This document shows positions 40,214 to 48,770 of a stretch of 64,000 nucleotides of DNA, piece by piece. How positions within the stretch are numbered: the first letter of the stretch is position 1; every line of letters begins with the position of its first letter. Below the pieces are notes generated by a model that ran no database searches, was not told the origin of the DNA, and saw nothing but the letters and a program-made list of their open reading frames with translations. The translations under genes were made by a program, and so were the position numbers. The stretch comes from Olsenella_K sp051878835 (GTDB lineage Bacteria > Actinomycetota > Coriobacteriia > Coriobacteriales > Atopobiaceae), in contig JBJEKW010000010.1 of NCBI GenBank assembly GCA_051878835.1, positions 1-64,000 on the forward strand, given 5' to 3'.

Positions 40214-41152
40214 CTAGTCCTTCTCTACCTGGACGGACGTGCCAAAGGTGTTGGCGCGCAGCGTGCGCACCCACATGCCGGGCACGGTGCCGTCCACCGC
40301 CTCGGCCACGCGCGCGGCGGACTCGTCGCCGTCGGTGATGGCCAGCATGGTGGAGCCGGAGCCACTGATGACGAAGGCGCTGGCACCCGCGTCCAGGCTG
40401 GTCTGGCGCAGGCGCTGGTAGTCGGGGATCAGCTTGCTGCGGTAGGGCTCGTGCAGCCGGTCCTCGCAGCAGCGACCTGCCAGCTGGGCGTCGCCCTTCA
40501 TGAGTGCCTGCACCATGGCGACGCAGCGGCCCATCTGCCAGGTGGCCGTCTGCAGCGACACGCTTTGGGGCAGCACCTTGCGCGCCTCGCTGGTCAGTAC
40601 CTGGTAGGGGGGAGCCATGCAAACGAAGCGCAGGTTGGGGGCCACGTTCCAGCGCAGGGCGCACGTCTGGTCGCCCTCGACGAACGAGCTCACCAGGCCG
40701 CCTCTGATGGCGGGGGCCACATTGTCGGGATGACCCTCCAGGCGCGTGGCCAAATCCAGCGCCGCTTCCTTGTTGTAGCCCGAGCCATGGAGCACCTGGG
40801 CGGCAGCTATGCCCGCCACGACGCAGGTGCTGCTGGAGCCCAGCCCGCCCGAGGACGGGATGGGGGAGTAGATGCCAATGCACAGGGGCGTGGGCTCCTC
40901 TCCCATGTGGCGACAGGCGGCCTGGTAGCTGGTCCACACCAGGTTGTCGGGACCCTGCCACTTCGGTGCGCACCCGCTGATCTGCAGCTGGGACGATGGG
41001 GAAAACATGAACGTGGCCGTGAGGTCCAGGGCCAGGCCAAGGACGTCAAAGCCCACGCCTACGTTTGCCGAGGTGGCGGGCACGCGCACGGTCACGCGAC
41101 GCATCGCATGACCGTGCTGGTCTGTGCCGTTCTGCATGCCGTATGAGCCCAT
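40214..41152 (-). CDS. thrB: Homoserine kinase
   Basis: 312 residues, GHMP kinase. VRVPATSANVGVGFDVLGLAL at the N-terminus, ATP loop PIPSSGGLGSSSTCVVAG (about 97-114), EGHPDNVAPAIRGGLV, and the C-terminal ISGSGSTMLAI. Phosphorylates homoserine for ThrC. The ATG directly follows the thrC stop (TAG-ATG), but translation may begin at Met17 (MRRVTVRVPAT). Confidence 0.95.
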   Translation of the reverse strand: MGSYGMQNGTDQHGHAMRRVTVRVPATSANVGVGFDVLGLALDLTATFMFSPSSQLQISGCAPKWQGPDNLVWTSYQAACRHMGEEPTPLCIGIYSPIPSSGGLGSSSTCVVAGIAAAQVLHGSGYNKEAALDLATRLEGHPDNVAPAIRGGLVSSFVEGDQTCALRWNVAPNLRFVCMAPPYQVLTSEARKVLPQSVSLQTATWQMGRCVAMVQALMKGDAQLAGRCCEDRLHEPYRSKLIPDYQRLRQTSLDAGASAFVISGSGSTMLAITDGDESAARVAEAVDGTVPGMWVRTLRANTFGTSVQVEKD

Positions 41153-42643
41153 CTAGGCGAAGACCCTGCTGCAGGCGGACTCCACGAACGAGCCCATCTG
41201 GTCGCGGTCACACACGTCCAGGTGCAGTTCGGCGGCGTCGCGCAGGCTGGACAGCTGCTGTGGGGCCTTCGTGGAGGTCAGTTGGGACAGCTCGTCCATG
41301 CACTGAAAGTCGCCCTTGCCCTGCGTGTCCACGCCCAGGGCAGCCAGTACGTCGGCCGAGAACTTGTAGGCGCTGGCTGTCGAGAGGCACACGCGCTGCC
41401 TGCCCTCGCTGGGTCTGCAGTCCAAGACCGTCTTTGCGACGGCGGTGTGCGTGTCGATGAGGCGGTGCTGCTGCTCCCAGGTCTGGCGGATGGTGGCGCG
41501 GGTGGCGTCGTCGTCGGCAAAGCCGCAGGCGAACGTCTGGTGCAGGCGGTCCAGGATCTGCGGGCTCACCGTGTAGGAGCCGTCCTTCGACAGGCTGGCC
41601 ATATAGCTGGCCACCAGCTCGCAGTCGCCGTCGGACAGGTAGTACAGCAGGCGCTCCAGGTTGGAGGACACCAGAATGTCCATGGAGGGCGAGATGGTCT
41701 TTATGAACGGGCGCCTGCGGTCGTAGGTGCCGGTGGTGATGAAGTCGGTCAGGACGTTGTTGGCGTTCGACGCCACGATGAGCCTGCCCACGGGAAGGCC
41801 CATGCGCTTGGCGTAGTAGCCGGCCAGGACGTCGCCGAAGTTGCCCGTGGGGACGCAGAAGTCGATGGCGTCGCCCTGGGCGATGGCGCCGGCGGTCACC
41901 AGGCGCGCGTAGGCGTAGAAGTAGTACGTGACCTGCGGCACCAGGCGCCCCACGTTGATGGAGTTCGCGCTGGAGAGGACCGTGTTCTTCTGGGCCAGGC
42001 GCTGCGCCAGCTCGCGGTCGGCAAATATGTGCTTGACCTCGGTCTGGGCGTCGTCGAAGTTGCCGCGGATGCCGCACACGGCCACGTTGGAGCCGCGCTG
42101 CGTCACCATCTGCAGACGCTGGATGTCAGACACCTTTCCGGCGGGGTAGAACACGGTGACGCCCGTGCCCTCGACGTCGGCGAAGCCCTCCAGGGCCGCC
42201 TTTCCGGTGTCGCCCGAGGTGGCGGTCACGATCATGACGTTGCGGCCGCTGCCCGCGGTCTTGCGCGCGACGCTCATCAGGCGCGGCAGCATCTGCAGGG
42301 CCACGTCCTTGAAGGCGCAGGTGGGGCCGTGGTACAGCTCCAGCAGCCAGTCGTCGCCCAGGGGCGAGACGGGCGTGACCTCGGGGGTGTCGAAGTTCTG
42401 CGCGTAGGCGTGGCTGACGCACCAGGCGATCTCGTCGGGCGTGTAGTCGCCCAGCAGGGCGCCCAGCACCATGCTGGCCACGTCGTGGTAGCTTCCCGCG
42501 CACACGCGCGAGAGGTCCAGCTTCGTCTGTCCGACGGCATCGCTGACGTAGAGGCCGCCGTCAGGCGCGATGCCTGCCAGAATTGCTTGCTTGCTTGTTA
42601 CGGAATCGCTCTGGCTGCGCGTGCTGTGGTACAAAATGCTCAC
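41153..42643 (-). CDS. thrC: Threonine synthase
   Basis: 496 residues, PLP-dependent class I threonine synthase of the long form. N-terminal ILYHSTRS, GGLYVSDA, the PLP-lysine motif HGPTCAFKDVALQMLP, TATSGDTGKAALEGF, VAVCGIRGNFDDAQ and VPTGNFGDVLAGYYAKRMG. Converts O-phosphohomoserine to threonine. Start GTG 42643 behind AGAAGGAG; the ATG at 42685 lacks a ribosome site. First gene of the leftward thrCBH operon, facing hom across a 111-bp spacer. Confidence 0.96.
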   Translation of the reverse strand: MSILYHSTRSQSDSVTSKQAILAGIAPDGGLYVSDAVGQTKLDLSRVCAGSYHDVASMVLGALLGDYTPDEIAWCVSHAYAQNFDTPEVTPVSPLGDDWLLELYHGPTCAFKDVALQMLPRLMSVARKTAGSGRNVMIVTATSGDTGKAALEGFADVEGTGVTVFYPAGKVSDIQRLQMVTQRGSNVAVCGIRGNFDDAQTEVKHIFADRELAQRLAQKNTVLSSANSINVGRLVPQVTYYFYAYARLVTAGAIAQGDAIDFCVPTGNFGDVLAGYYAKRMGLPVGRLIVASNANNVLTDFITTGTYDRRRPFIKTISPSMDILVSSNLERLLYYLSDGDCELVASYMASLSKDGSYTVSPQILDRLHQTFACGFADDDATRATIRQTWEQQHRLIDTHTAVAKTVLDCRPSEGRQRVCLSTASAYKFSADVLAALGVDTQGKGDFQCMDELSQLTSTKAPQQLSSLRDAAELHLDVCDRDQMGSFVESACSRVFA

Positions 42644-42754
42644 TGTACGCTCCTTCTGCCCTTGTGGCTGCGGTTTTGGGGCCATATACGACCATAATAT
42701 GCCCTACTAATCCGGCATCGGAGCTACTTCACACACTGGAAAGATTGGATCACG

Positions 42755-43888
42755 ATGAAGATTGCCGTTCTTGGCTTTGGCACCGTGGGCCGCGGCGTGG
42801 TCAACATCGTCGAGGACCGCGTTCCGCAGGTGCAGGTTGCTCGCATTCTGGAGCTTCCGGATCGCTGCGTCGAGCCGCGCATGACACCCAACTTCGACGA
42901 CATCGCGAACGACCCCGAGATTAAGGTCGTCGTGGAGTGCATGGGTGGCCTCGAGCCCGCCCACACGTTCATCTGCAAGGCCCTCACCGCGGGCAAGTCC
43001 GTTGTCACCTCGAACAAGGCCGTCGTGGCCGAGTACTTCGAGGAGTTCGTCAACCTGGCGAACGCGCACGACGCCGGCTTCCTCATCGAGGCCTCGGTGG
43101 GCGGCGGCATTCCCTGGATCGCCAGCATTGCAAAGGTGCGCCGCATCGACGAGGTGTCCACGTTCTCGGGCATCATGAACGGCACGACGAACTACATCAT
43201 CGACTCCATGGCAAAGCAGGACCTGGACTTCGACATCGCCCTGGGCCGCGCGCAGGAGCTGGGCTACGCAGAGCGCGACCCCTCCGCCGACATCGACGGC
43301 ATCGACGTGCGCAATAAAACGATCATCTCGGCCAGCGTGGCGTTCGACGTCGCTTGCACGAAGGACCTGCCCGTTACGGGCATCCGCACGCTGACGAAGC
43401 GCGACATGGCCATGTTCAGGCAGAAGGGCCTGCAGGTAAAGCTGTTCGGCCGCGGCGTCCAGCGCGACGGCCGCTACGCCGTGGCGGTGGAGCCCGTGGC
43501 GGTGCCCCGCGACTCCATGGAGGCCGCGGTGCCGTCCAACTTCAACCTGGTCTCGCTTGAGGGCACCACGGTGGGCCCGCTGAAGTTCTACGGCCAGGGC
43601 GCCGGCAGCCTGCCCACCGGCAACGCCATGGTGCAGGACGTACTGGACGTGGCCGCCCACGTGCAGCCCCGCTACGACTTCTCGCGTGGGCTCACGTATG
43701 ACCCCACGCTTCTGACCAGCAGCTACGTGTTCCGTACCAGCGTGGACGCGCCCCAGTCCGCAGAGTGGTACGCCACCGACGCATGGCTGGTGCACCACCT
43801 CAGCGCCGTGGACGCCCGCAAGCTCTTCGAGCAGGTCCAGGCGCGCGACCCCAAGGCCTTTATGGCTGCCATCTCCAGGGAGGACTAG
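42755..43888 (+). CDS. hom: Homoserine dehydrogenase (no ACT domain)
   Basis: 377 residues. Rossmann motif VLGFGTVGRGVV at the N-terminus, TSNKAVVAEY, IEASVGGGIPWI, SGIMNGTTNYI and the catalytic-core ADIDGIDVRNKTIISASVAF. Reduces aspartate semialdehyde to homoserine. Many bacterial Hom proteins (about 430) carry a C-terminal ACT domain for threonine feedback; here the chain ends about 20 residues after the catalytic domain with no ACT sequence. A weak ribosome site (TGGAAAG) precedes ATG 42755. First gene of hom-lysC-asd. Confidence 0.94.
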   Translation: MKIAVLGFGTVGRGVVNIVEDRVPQVQVARILELPDRCVEPRMTPNFDDIANDPEIKVVVECMGGLEPAHTFICKALTAGKSVVTSNKAVVAEYFEEFVNLANAHDAGFLIEASVGGGIPWIASIAKVRRIDEVSTFSGIMNGTTNYIIDSMAKQDLDFDIALGRAQELGYAERDPSADIDGIDVRNKTIISASVAFDVACTKDLPVTGIRTLTKRDMAMFRQKGLQVKLFGRGVQRDGRYAVAVEPVAVPRDSMEAAVPSNFNLVSLEGTTVGPLKFYGQGAGSLPTGNAMVQDVLDVAAHVQPRYDFSRGLTYDPTLLTSSYVFRTSVDAPQSAEWYATDAWLVHHLSAVDARKLFEQVQARDPKAFMAAISRED

Positions 43889-43895
43889 TTTCGTC

Positions 43896-45242
43896 ATGAT
43901 AAAGGTTGCAAAGTTCGGAGGCTCCAGCGTCGCCAGCGCCGAGCAGTTCCGCAAGGTAAAGCGCATCGTCGAGATGGACCCCGAGCGCAAGTTCGTCGTG
44001 GTCTCCGCAGCGGGCAGGCGCCACAAGGGCGACAACAAGATCACCGACCTTCTGCTGCTGGTGAACGCCCATATCGAGTACCACGTGGACTGCACTTCTC
44101 TGCTGGCCACCATCGAGGAGCGCTTCCTCGACATCGCCAAGGAGCTGGGCCTGAACTTCCCCGTGGCCGAGGAGTTCGCCAAGTTCGCCAACGAGATAAA
44201 GACCTACTCGCCCGAGTACGTCGTGTCGCGCGGCGAGTGGTTCACGGGCCAGCTGATGGCCGAGTACCTGGGCATGCCGTTCGTGGATGCCGCTGACGTC
44301 GTCGTGTTCCACCACAACGGCAAGGTCGACATGGAGCGCACGCAGGCCCGTGTGCGCGAGGCCGTCGTGCGCAACGGCGGCTCGTTCCTGCTGCCTGGCT
44401 TCTACGGTGCCACGGTGGACGGCACCATAAAGCTGTTCGAGCGTGGCGGTGGCGACATCACGGGCGCCATCCTGGCGCGCTGCCTGGACGCCAGCCTGTA
44501 CGAGAACTGGACTGACGTGTCGGGCTTCCTGGCCGCCGACCCGCGCATCGTCGACAACCCTCGTGGCATTCACCGCATCACGTTCGAGGAGATGCGAGAG
44601 CTGTCCTACATGGGCGCCTCGGTGCTGCAGGAGGACGCCATCTTCCCGGTGCGCGAGGTCAACATCCCCATCCAGATCAAGAACACGAACCAGCCCGACG
44701 ACTTCGGCACCATCATCCGCGAGAACACGTCCGAGCACGCCCGCGAGCACCTGATCACGGGCATTGCCGGCAAGAAGGACTTCATGGCCGTGCACGTGCA
44801 GAAGGCCCACATGTCCAACGAGGTGGGCACCGTGCGCAAGGCCCTGTCGGTCTTCGAGCGCTATGGCATCTCCATCGAGCACATCCCCACGGGCGTCGAC
44901 TCGTTCGCCGTCGTGGTGAACGGCTCCGACGTGAAGGACACCATCTACTCCATCGTGTCCGACATCCAGCAGGAGGTGCAGCCCGACTCCATCAACGTGG
45001 TGGACGGCCTGGCCCTGATCTCGGTCGTCGGCCGCAACATGAGCCGTCGCGCCGGCACCTCGGGCCGCATCTTTGGCGCCCTGGGCAACGCGGGCATCAA
45101 CATCCGCATGATCACCCAGAGCTCCCAGGAGATCAGCATCATCATGGGCGTCAGCAACGCCGACTTCGAGCGTGCCATCCGCGTGATCTACGACCAGTTC
45201 GGCGAGGACGTGGTCGAGAACAAGGGCACGCAGATCCAGTAG
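43896..45242 (+). CDS. lysC: Aspartate kinase
   Basis: 448 residues. KFGGSSVASAEQFRKV, VVSAAGRRHKGDNKITD, the LLPGFYGATVDGTIKLFERGGGD block, WTDVSGFLAADPRIV. Two ACT domains close the protein (MAVHVQKAHMSNEVG and LISVVGRNMSRRAG), the site where lysine and/or threonine inhibit the enzyme. Phosphorylates aspartate, step one of the pathway completed by asd and hom. Starts 7 bp after hom. Confidence 0.95.
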   Translation: MIKVAKFGGSSVASAEQFRKVKRIVEMDPERKFVVVSAAGRRHKGDNKITDLLLLVNAHIEYHVDCTSLLATIEERFLDIAKELGLNFPVAEEFAKFANEIKTYSPEYVVSRGEWFTGQLMAEYLGMPFVDAADVVVFHHNGKVDMERTQARVREAVVRNGGSFLLPGFYGATVDGTIKLFERGGGDITGAILARCLDASLYENWTDVSGFLAADPRIVDNPRGIHRITFEEMRELSYMGASVLQEDAIFPVREVNIPIQIKNTNQPDDFGTIIRENTSEHAREHLITGIAGKKDFMAVHVQKAHMSNEVGTVRKALSVFERYGISIEHIPTGVDSFAVVVNGSDVKDTIYSIVSDIQQEVQPDSINVVDGLALISVVGRNMSRRAGTSGRIFGALGNAGINIRMITQSSQEISIIMGVSNADFERAIRVIYDQFGEDVVENKGTQIQ

Positions 45243-45291
45243 ATTCAGATGCCTGCCCCCGCCGTGGCGGGGGAGGGGCAAAGGAGGACTC

Positions 45292-46302
45292 ATGAGCAAG
45301 ACCGTAGCAATCCTGGGCGCCACGGGCGTCGTGGGAACGCAGATGCTCCAGTGCCTGGAGGAGCGAAACTTCCCCGTGGGCAAGCTGGTGCCCCTGGCCA
45401 GCGCCCGCTCGGTTGGCAAGACCGTGAAGTTCCACGGCGAGGACGTGCCCGTGGTCGAGGCCGCACCCGACGCGTTCGAGGGCGTCGACATCGTCCTGGG
45501 CGCTGCAGGCGACCCCGTGGCCAAGGCGCTCCTGCCCGAGGCCGCAAAGCGTGGCGCCGTGTGCGTGGACAACAGCCACGCGTTCAGGCTGGACCCCGAC
45601 GTGCCCCTGGTGGTGCCCGAGATCAACGCCGGCGACATCGCGAACCACCCGCGCAACCTCATCGCCAACCCCAACTGCGCCACCATCATCGGCCTGGTGC
45701 CCACCTACCCGCTGCACCAGGTGGCAGGCCTCAAGCGCATGATCGTCTCGACCTACCAGGCCGCGTCCGGCGCCGGCATGCCCGGCCTGCGCGAACTTGA
45801 GCGCGAGATGGGCGTCGTAGCCAACGGCGGCCAGATGGGTGACACCAGCCCCTTCGCCTACCAGCTGGCGGCCAATCTGATTCCTCAGATTGGTTCCTTC
45901 AAGGACGAGGGGTACACGTCCGAGGAGTGGAAGATGCAAAACGAGGGCAGGAAGATCATGCACCTGCCCGACGTGCGCGTGAACTGCACCTGCGTGCGCG
46001 TGCCCGTGATGCGCTCGCACTCCGAGTCCATCACCTGCGAGTTCGAGCGTCCCATCAGCCCCGACGAGGCGCGCGAGGTCCTCTCCAAGGCCCCTGGCGT
46101 CAAGGTCGTGGACGATCCCGCGAACCTGCGCTACCCCATGCCGTTGGACACCAGCGATCAGGACCTGGTGTACGTGGGTCGCATCAGGCGTGACCTGTCG
46201 GCACCCGATGGCGTGAACTCGCTCACGTTCTGGTGCTGTGGCGACCAGATCCGCAAGGGTGCGGCCACCAACGCCGTCCAGATTGCCGAGTACCTCGTCT
46301 AG
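45292..46302 (+). CDS. asd: Aspartate-semialdehyde dehydrogenase
   Basis: 336 residues. NADP motif ILGATGVVGTQML, nucleophile Cys in IANPNCATIIGL, STYQAASGAGMPG, VNCTCVRVPVMRSHSES with active-site His. Reduces aspartyl phosphate. AAAGGAGG precedes ATG 45292; a CCCCCGCC/GGCGGGGG hairpin in the 49-bp gap after lysC may tune expression. Confidence 0.96.
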   Translation: MSKTVAILGATGVVGTQMLQCLEERNFPVGKLVPLASARSVGKTVKFHGEDVPVVEAAPDAFEGVDIVLGAAGDPVAKALLPEAAKRGAVCVDNSHAFRLDPDVPLVVPEINAGDIANHPRNLIANPNCATIIGLVPTYPLHQVAGLKRMIVSTYQAASGAGMPGLRELEREMGVVANGGQMGDTSPFAYQLAANLIPQIGSFKDEGYTSEEWKMQNEGRKIMHLPDVRVNCTCVRVPVMRSHSESITCEFERPISPDEAREVLSKAPGVKVVDDPANLRYPMPLDTSDQDLVYVGRIRRDLSAPDGVNSLTFWCCGDQIRKGAATNAVQIAEYLV

Positions 46303-46364
46303 CTGCCTGCAGCCGCCTCGCTTGCGTACTGCAGCACGCTTGCCTGCAGCCGCATTGCTCTCAG

Positions 46365-46420
46365 GGGCACAGTTTGCCTTGCTTTTCTTCGTGAAATCGA
46401 GGCAAACTGTGCCCTTGTCT
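46365..46420 (+). terminator. Terminator after hom-lysC-asd
   Basis: Perfect 15-bp stem, GGGCACAGTTTGCCT (46365-46379) with AGGCAAACTGTGCCC (46400-46414), 20-nt loop, then TTGTCTT. The spacer to the tRNA at 46589 is otherwise AT-rich and empty of genes. Confidence 0.75.
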
Positions 46421-46588
46421 TATCCACGGCGTAACCGGCGTGCGTGCCACTATGCCGCACTGACCAGGCAATAATCGCGTCTGGAGCTCTCCCGTGCGGC
46501 CTGCGCGCGAATTTTTTTTCAAATTAGGGGTTGCATTAGTTTCTGCCGTTGTGCATAATAATCGAGCTGCTTGAAGAGGTGGCCACTT

Positions 46589-46665
46589 GGTGGGTGTAGC
46601 TCAGTTGGCAGAGCGACGGACCGTGGCTCCGTAGGTCGAGGGTTCGAGCCCCTCTACCCACCCCA
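46589..46665 (+). tRNA. tRNA-His (anticodon GTG), with encoded G-1 and an unusual C33
   Basis: Acceptor GTGGGTG/TACCCAC, discriminator C73 and an encoded extra G at 46589 that can pair with it, the histidine identity element. CCA is encoded. The anticodon stem ACGGA/TCCGT is perfect and the loop is CCGTGGC, giving GTG. Position 33 is C rather than the near-universal U. Confidence 0.9.
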
Positions 46666-46685
46666 TTTCATCAGGCGCGCAAAGT

Positions 46686-46761
46686 GGGTCGTTAGCTCAG
46701 TTGGTAGAGCAGGGGACTCTTAATCCCAAGGTCGAGGGTTCGACCCCCTCACGACCCACCA
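46686..46761 (+). tRNA. tRNA-Lys (anticodon CTT), copy 1
   Basis: 76 nt with encoded CCA. Acceptor GGGTCGT/ACGACCC; anticodon loop CTCTTAA gives CTT (codon AAG). Identical to the copy at 46807. Confidence 0.95.
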
Positions 46762-46806
46762 CTTTGATTTACCCGGCCAGGCCCGCCTGGCTTTTCAATT
46801 GCATAT

Positions 46807-46882
46807 GGGTCGTTAGCTCAGTTGGTAGAGCAGGGGACTCTTAATCCCAAGGTCGAGGGTTCGACCCCCTCACGACCCACCA
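46807..46882 (+). tRNA. tRNA-Lys (anticodon CTT), copy 2
   Basis: Same sequence as the copy at 46686-46761, 45 bp downstream; a recent tandem duplication or gene conversion. Confidence 0.95.
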
Positions 46883-46892
46883 CGCACAGAAT

Positions 46893-46925
46893 GCCTCGTA
46901 TCATGAAAGTGATACGAGGCTTTTT
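46893..46925 (+). terminator. Terminator after the tRNA-His/Lys/Lys cluster
   Basis: Perfect 11-bp stem GCCTCGTATCA / TGATACGAGGC, then TTTTT. Confidence 0.9.
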
Positions 46926-46958
46926 CATAATCCGTGAACGCAAGCCAGAGGAGCCGCT

Positions 46959-47735
46959 ATGCAGCCAGACCATGCAGGGGACGCACCCCGCCAAACGCAG
47001 ACCGCCAGCCAGTCAGCCCACGAGTCCACCGGGCCCAGCTTTCCGCAGCGGCAGCCCCTGGTGTGGCCCGACCGTCCCCGTCCCATAGGCGCAACCAGTG
47101 GAGAAGAACCCGTCTGCGCGCAGCAAGACCCGAATGCGGACCGTTCTCCCGTGCCCCAGCGCCCTCAGGGCTCGACTGCCCGCATCCGTCAGCTCCTGCA
47201 GGACGACCCCGCCATGGTGGAGGTCGTGCGCACCAGCACCAGCCGCTGGAAGAACCGCATCTTCGAGACGCGTACCCTGCAGGTGGGCCTGCCTGACGGC
47301 AGCGTGGACGGGCGCGAGATCGTGCTGCACCTGGGCGGTGCGGGCGTGCTCGCCGTCCAGGACGGTCGCATGTGCCTTGTGAGGCAGTATCGCGCCGCCA
47401 TCGGGCGCATGACGCTGGAGATACCCGCTGGCAAGCTGGAGCCCGGCGAGGACCCCTCGGAGTGCGCCGCGCGCGAGCTGCAGGAGGAGACGGGCCTTCG
47501 CGCCGAGCGCCTGGAGTTCGTGGCGTCGTCCCTCAGCGCCCCCGGGTTCAGCAACGAGAAGACCCGCGTCTTTCGCGCGTGGGGACTCAGCAGGGGAGAC
47601 GCCTGCCCGGACGAGGGCGAGTACGTGGACGTGGCTTGGCTGCCCGTGGCGGACGTCATGGCCGCCATCCACGAGGGCCTCATCGAGGACGGGAAGACCA
47701 TCGTGGCGGCATACGACGCCCTTGCACGCCCGTAA
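46959..47735 (+). CDS. NUDIX hydrolase, ADP-ribose pyrophosphatase-like
   Basis: 258 residues. The NUDIX box GKLEPGED-x7-RELQEETG begins near residue 159 and fits GX5EX7REUXEEXGU. The preceding LVRQYRAAIGRMTLEIPAG and following SAPGFSNEKTRVF match the ADP-ribose pyrophosphatase (NudF) group. The first 75 residues are a Gln/Pro/Arg-rich low-complexity extension not seen in typical NudF (about 180-210 aa), so a shorter internal start is possible. Ribosome site AGAGGAG before ATG 46959. Confidence 0.85.
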   Translation: MQPDHAGDAPRQTQTASQSAHESTGPSFPQRQPLVWPDRPRPIGATSGEEPVCAQQDPNADRSPVPQRPQGSTARIRQLLQDDPAMVEVVRTSTSRWKNRIFETRTLQVGLPDGSVDGREIVLHLGGAGVLAVQDGRMCLVRQYRAAIGRMTLEIPAGKLEPGEDPSECAARELQEETGLRAERLEFVASSLSAPGFSNEKTRVFRAWGLSRGDACPDEGEYVDVAWLPVADVMAAIHEGLIEDGKTIVAAYDALARP

Positions 47736-47857
47736 TGCCCTTCTTGCCCGCCCTTGCCCGTGGGGCGACAGCAGTCAGAATGGTGGCGACGTGACGAAGC
47801 GGTGCCACTGCAGTAGAATGAACGCCGTGCGCACGGCTGCGACCGCGGCACGCAAGG

Positions 47858-47934
47858 GCTCCCTTAGCTCAGCTGGATAGAGCATCGGACTTCTAATCCG
47901 CCGGTCGGGCGTTCGAATCGCCCAGGGAGCACCA
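47858..47934 (+). tRNA. tRNA-Arg (anticodon TCT)
   Basis: 77 nt with encoded CCA. Acceptor GCTCCCT/AGGGAGC; anticodon loop CTTCTAA gives TCT (codon AGA). Confidence 0.93.
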
Positions 47935-47943
47935 GAGCAGGCA

Positions 47944-47978
47944 ACGGCCCCGGCACATCTGATGCCGAGGCCGTTTTT
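47944..47978 (+). terminator. Terminator after tRNA-Arg
   Basis: ACGGCC-CCGGCA ... TGCCG-GGCCGT stem with small bulges, then TTTTT. Confidence 0.85.
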
Positions 47979-48261
47979 CTTTCGACGGATGCCAGGCTTT
48001 CGTTCGTTCCTTTTTTGTTCATCGAATTATTGAACCTGCTATCAATTTGCAGTGATAGTGAATTTTCTTCTTGCACCGCCTGCGAAATCAGTGAGCAAAT
48101 AACCTTAATTTCTGGACCGATAAGGCGTTATATAAGGAAAATACTTGTTGCGAACCCGTATAATTACGACGGTTACCAACTGGTATCCAACTGTCTGTTG
48201 GTCGGGCTAACAAACAGTTGTAGGGCTGTTTCTCGTAGGTTAGAAACGTTAGGAGCTTGGT
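47979..48261 (+). promoter_or_regulatory. AT-rich leader and promoter region of the PTS IIA gene
   Basis: No gene. A perfect TATAAT lies at 48159-48164 (no good -35 at 17 bp). About 24 bp later a hairpin CAACTGT (48188-48194) / ACAGTTG (48214-48220) encloses a second dyad, CCAAC-TGTCT-GTTGG. The region is much more AT-rich than the flanks. Confidence 0.5.
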
Positions 48262-48717
48262 ATGGCAGATCTGGTAAAGTCCACGGATGTCTTCTTCGAC
48301 AACCCCGCGAAGAACACTGAGGAGGCACTGGAGTTCCTCTCCGACAAGGCCGTGGAGCTGGGTATCTCTGACGACAAGGCCGCTATCCTTGATTCCTTCA
48401 AGCAGCGCGAGGCCCAGGGTTCCACCGGCATGGTCGGCGGCTTTGCTCTGCCGCACGCCAAGTCCGCAGCCGTGAAGCACGTTGCCCTAGTTGTCGTGAA
48501 GTTCGCCAACGACGTCGAGTGGAAGTCCATGGACAACAAGCCCATCAAGGCCGCCATTGCCATTTACGTCCCCGAGGACGAGTCCGGCACCACGCACCTG
48601 GCCGTCCTGGCCAAGGTTGCCGCCATGCTGATGCAGCCGGACTTCTGCAGCACCATTCTGGAGTCCTCTGACGCCCAGGTTATCGCGGACGCCATCAACG
48701 ACAGGCTTGCCGACTAG
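48262..48717 (+). CDS. PTS fructose/mannitol-type IIA protein
   Basis: 151 residues, a single EIIA domain of the fructose-mannitol family (PF00359). The phosphoacceptor His65 is in GGFALPHAKS. It receives phosphate from HPr for a sugar EIIB. No IIB or IIC domain is attached or adjacent. Ribosome site AGGAG before ATG 48262. The next gene, fruK, follows 53 bp later, which points to fructose. Confidence 0.88.
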   Translation: MADLVKSTDVFFDNPAKNTEEALEFLSDKAVELGISDDKAAILDSFKQREAQGSTGMVGGFALPHAKSAAVKHVALVVVKFANDVEWKSMDNKPIKAAIAIYVPEDESGTTHLAVLAKVAAMLMQPDFCSTILESSDAQVIADAINDRLAD

Positions 48718-48770
48718 CATTGCACCCATTCGTGCATCTGCTGGCAAACAACGTTTGAAAGGAGCTTGCG

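Noticed and set aside
39516..40973. Long 485-residue frame joining ThrH to an upstream region
   Set aside because: The upstream part is a shadow of thrB; ThrH homology begins at 40118 behind a good ribosome site.
42644..42754. T-box or threonine riboswitch between thrC and hom
   Set aside because: The spacer is only 111 bp and must hold two promoters; no T-box core sequence seen.
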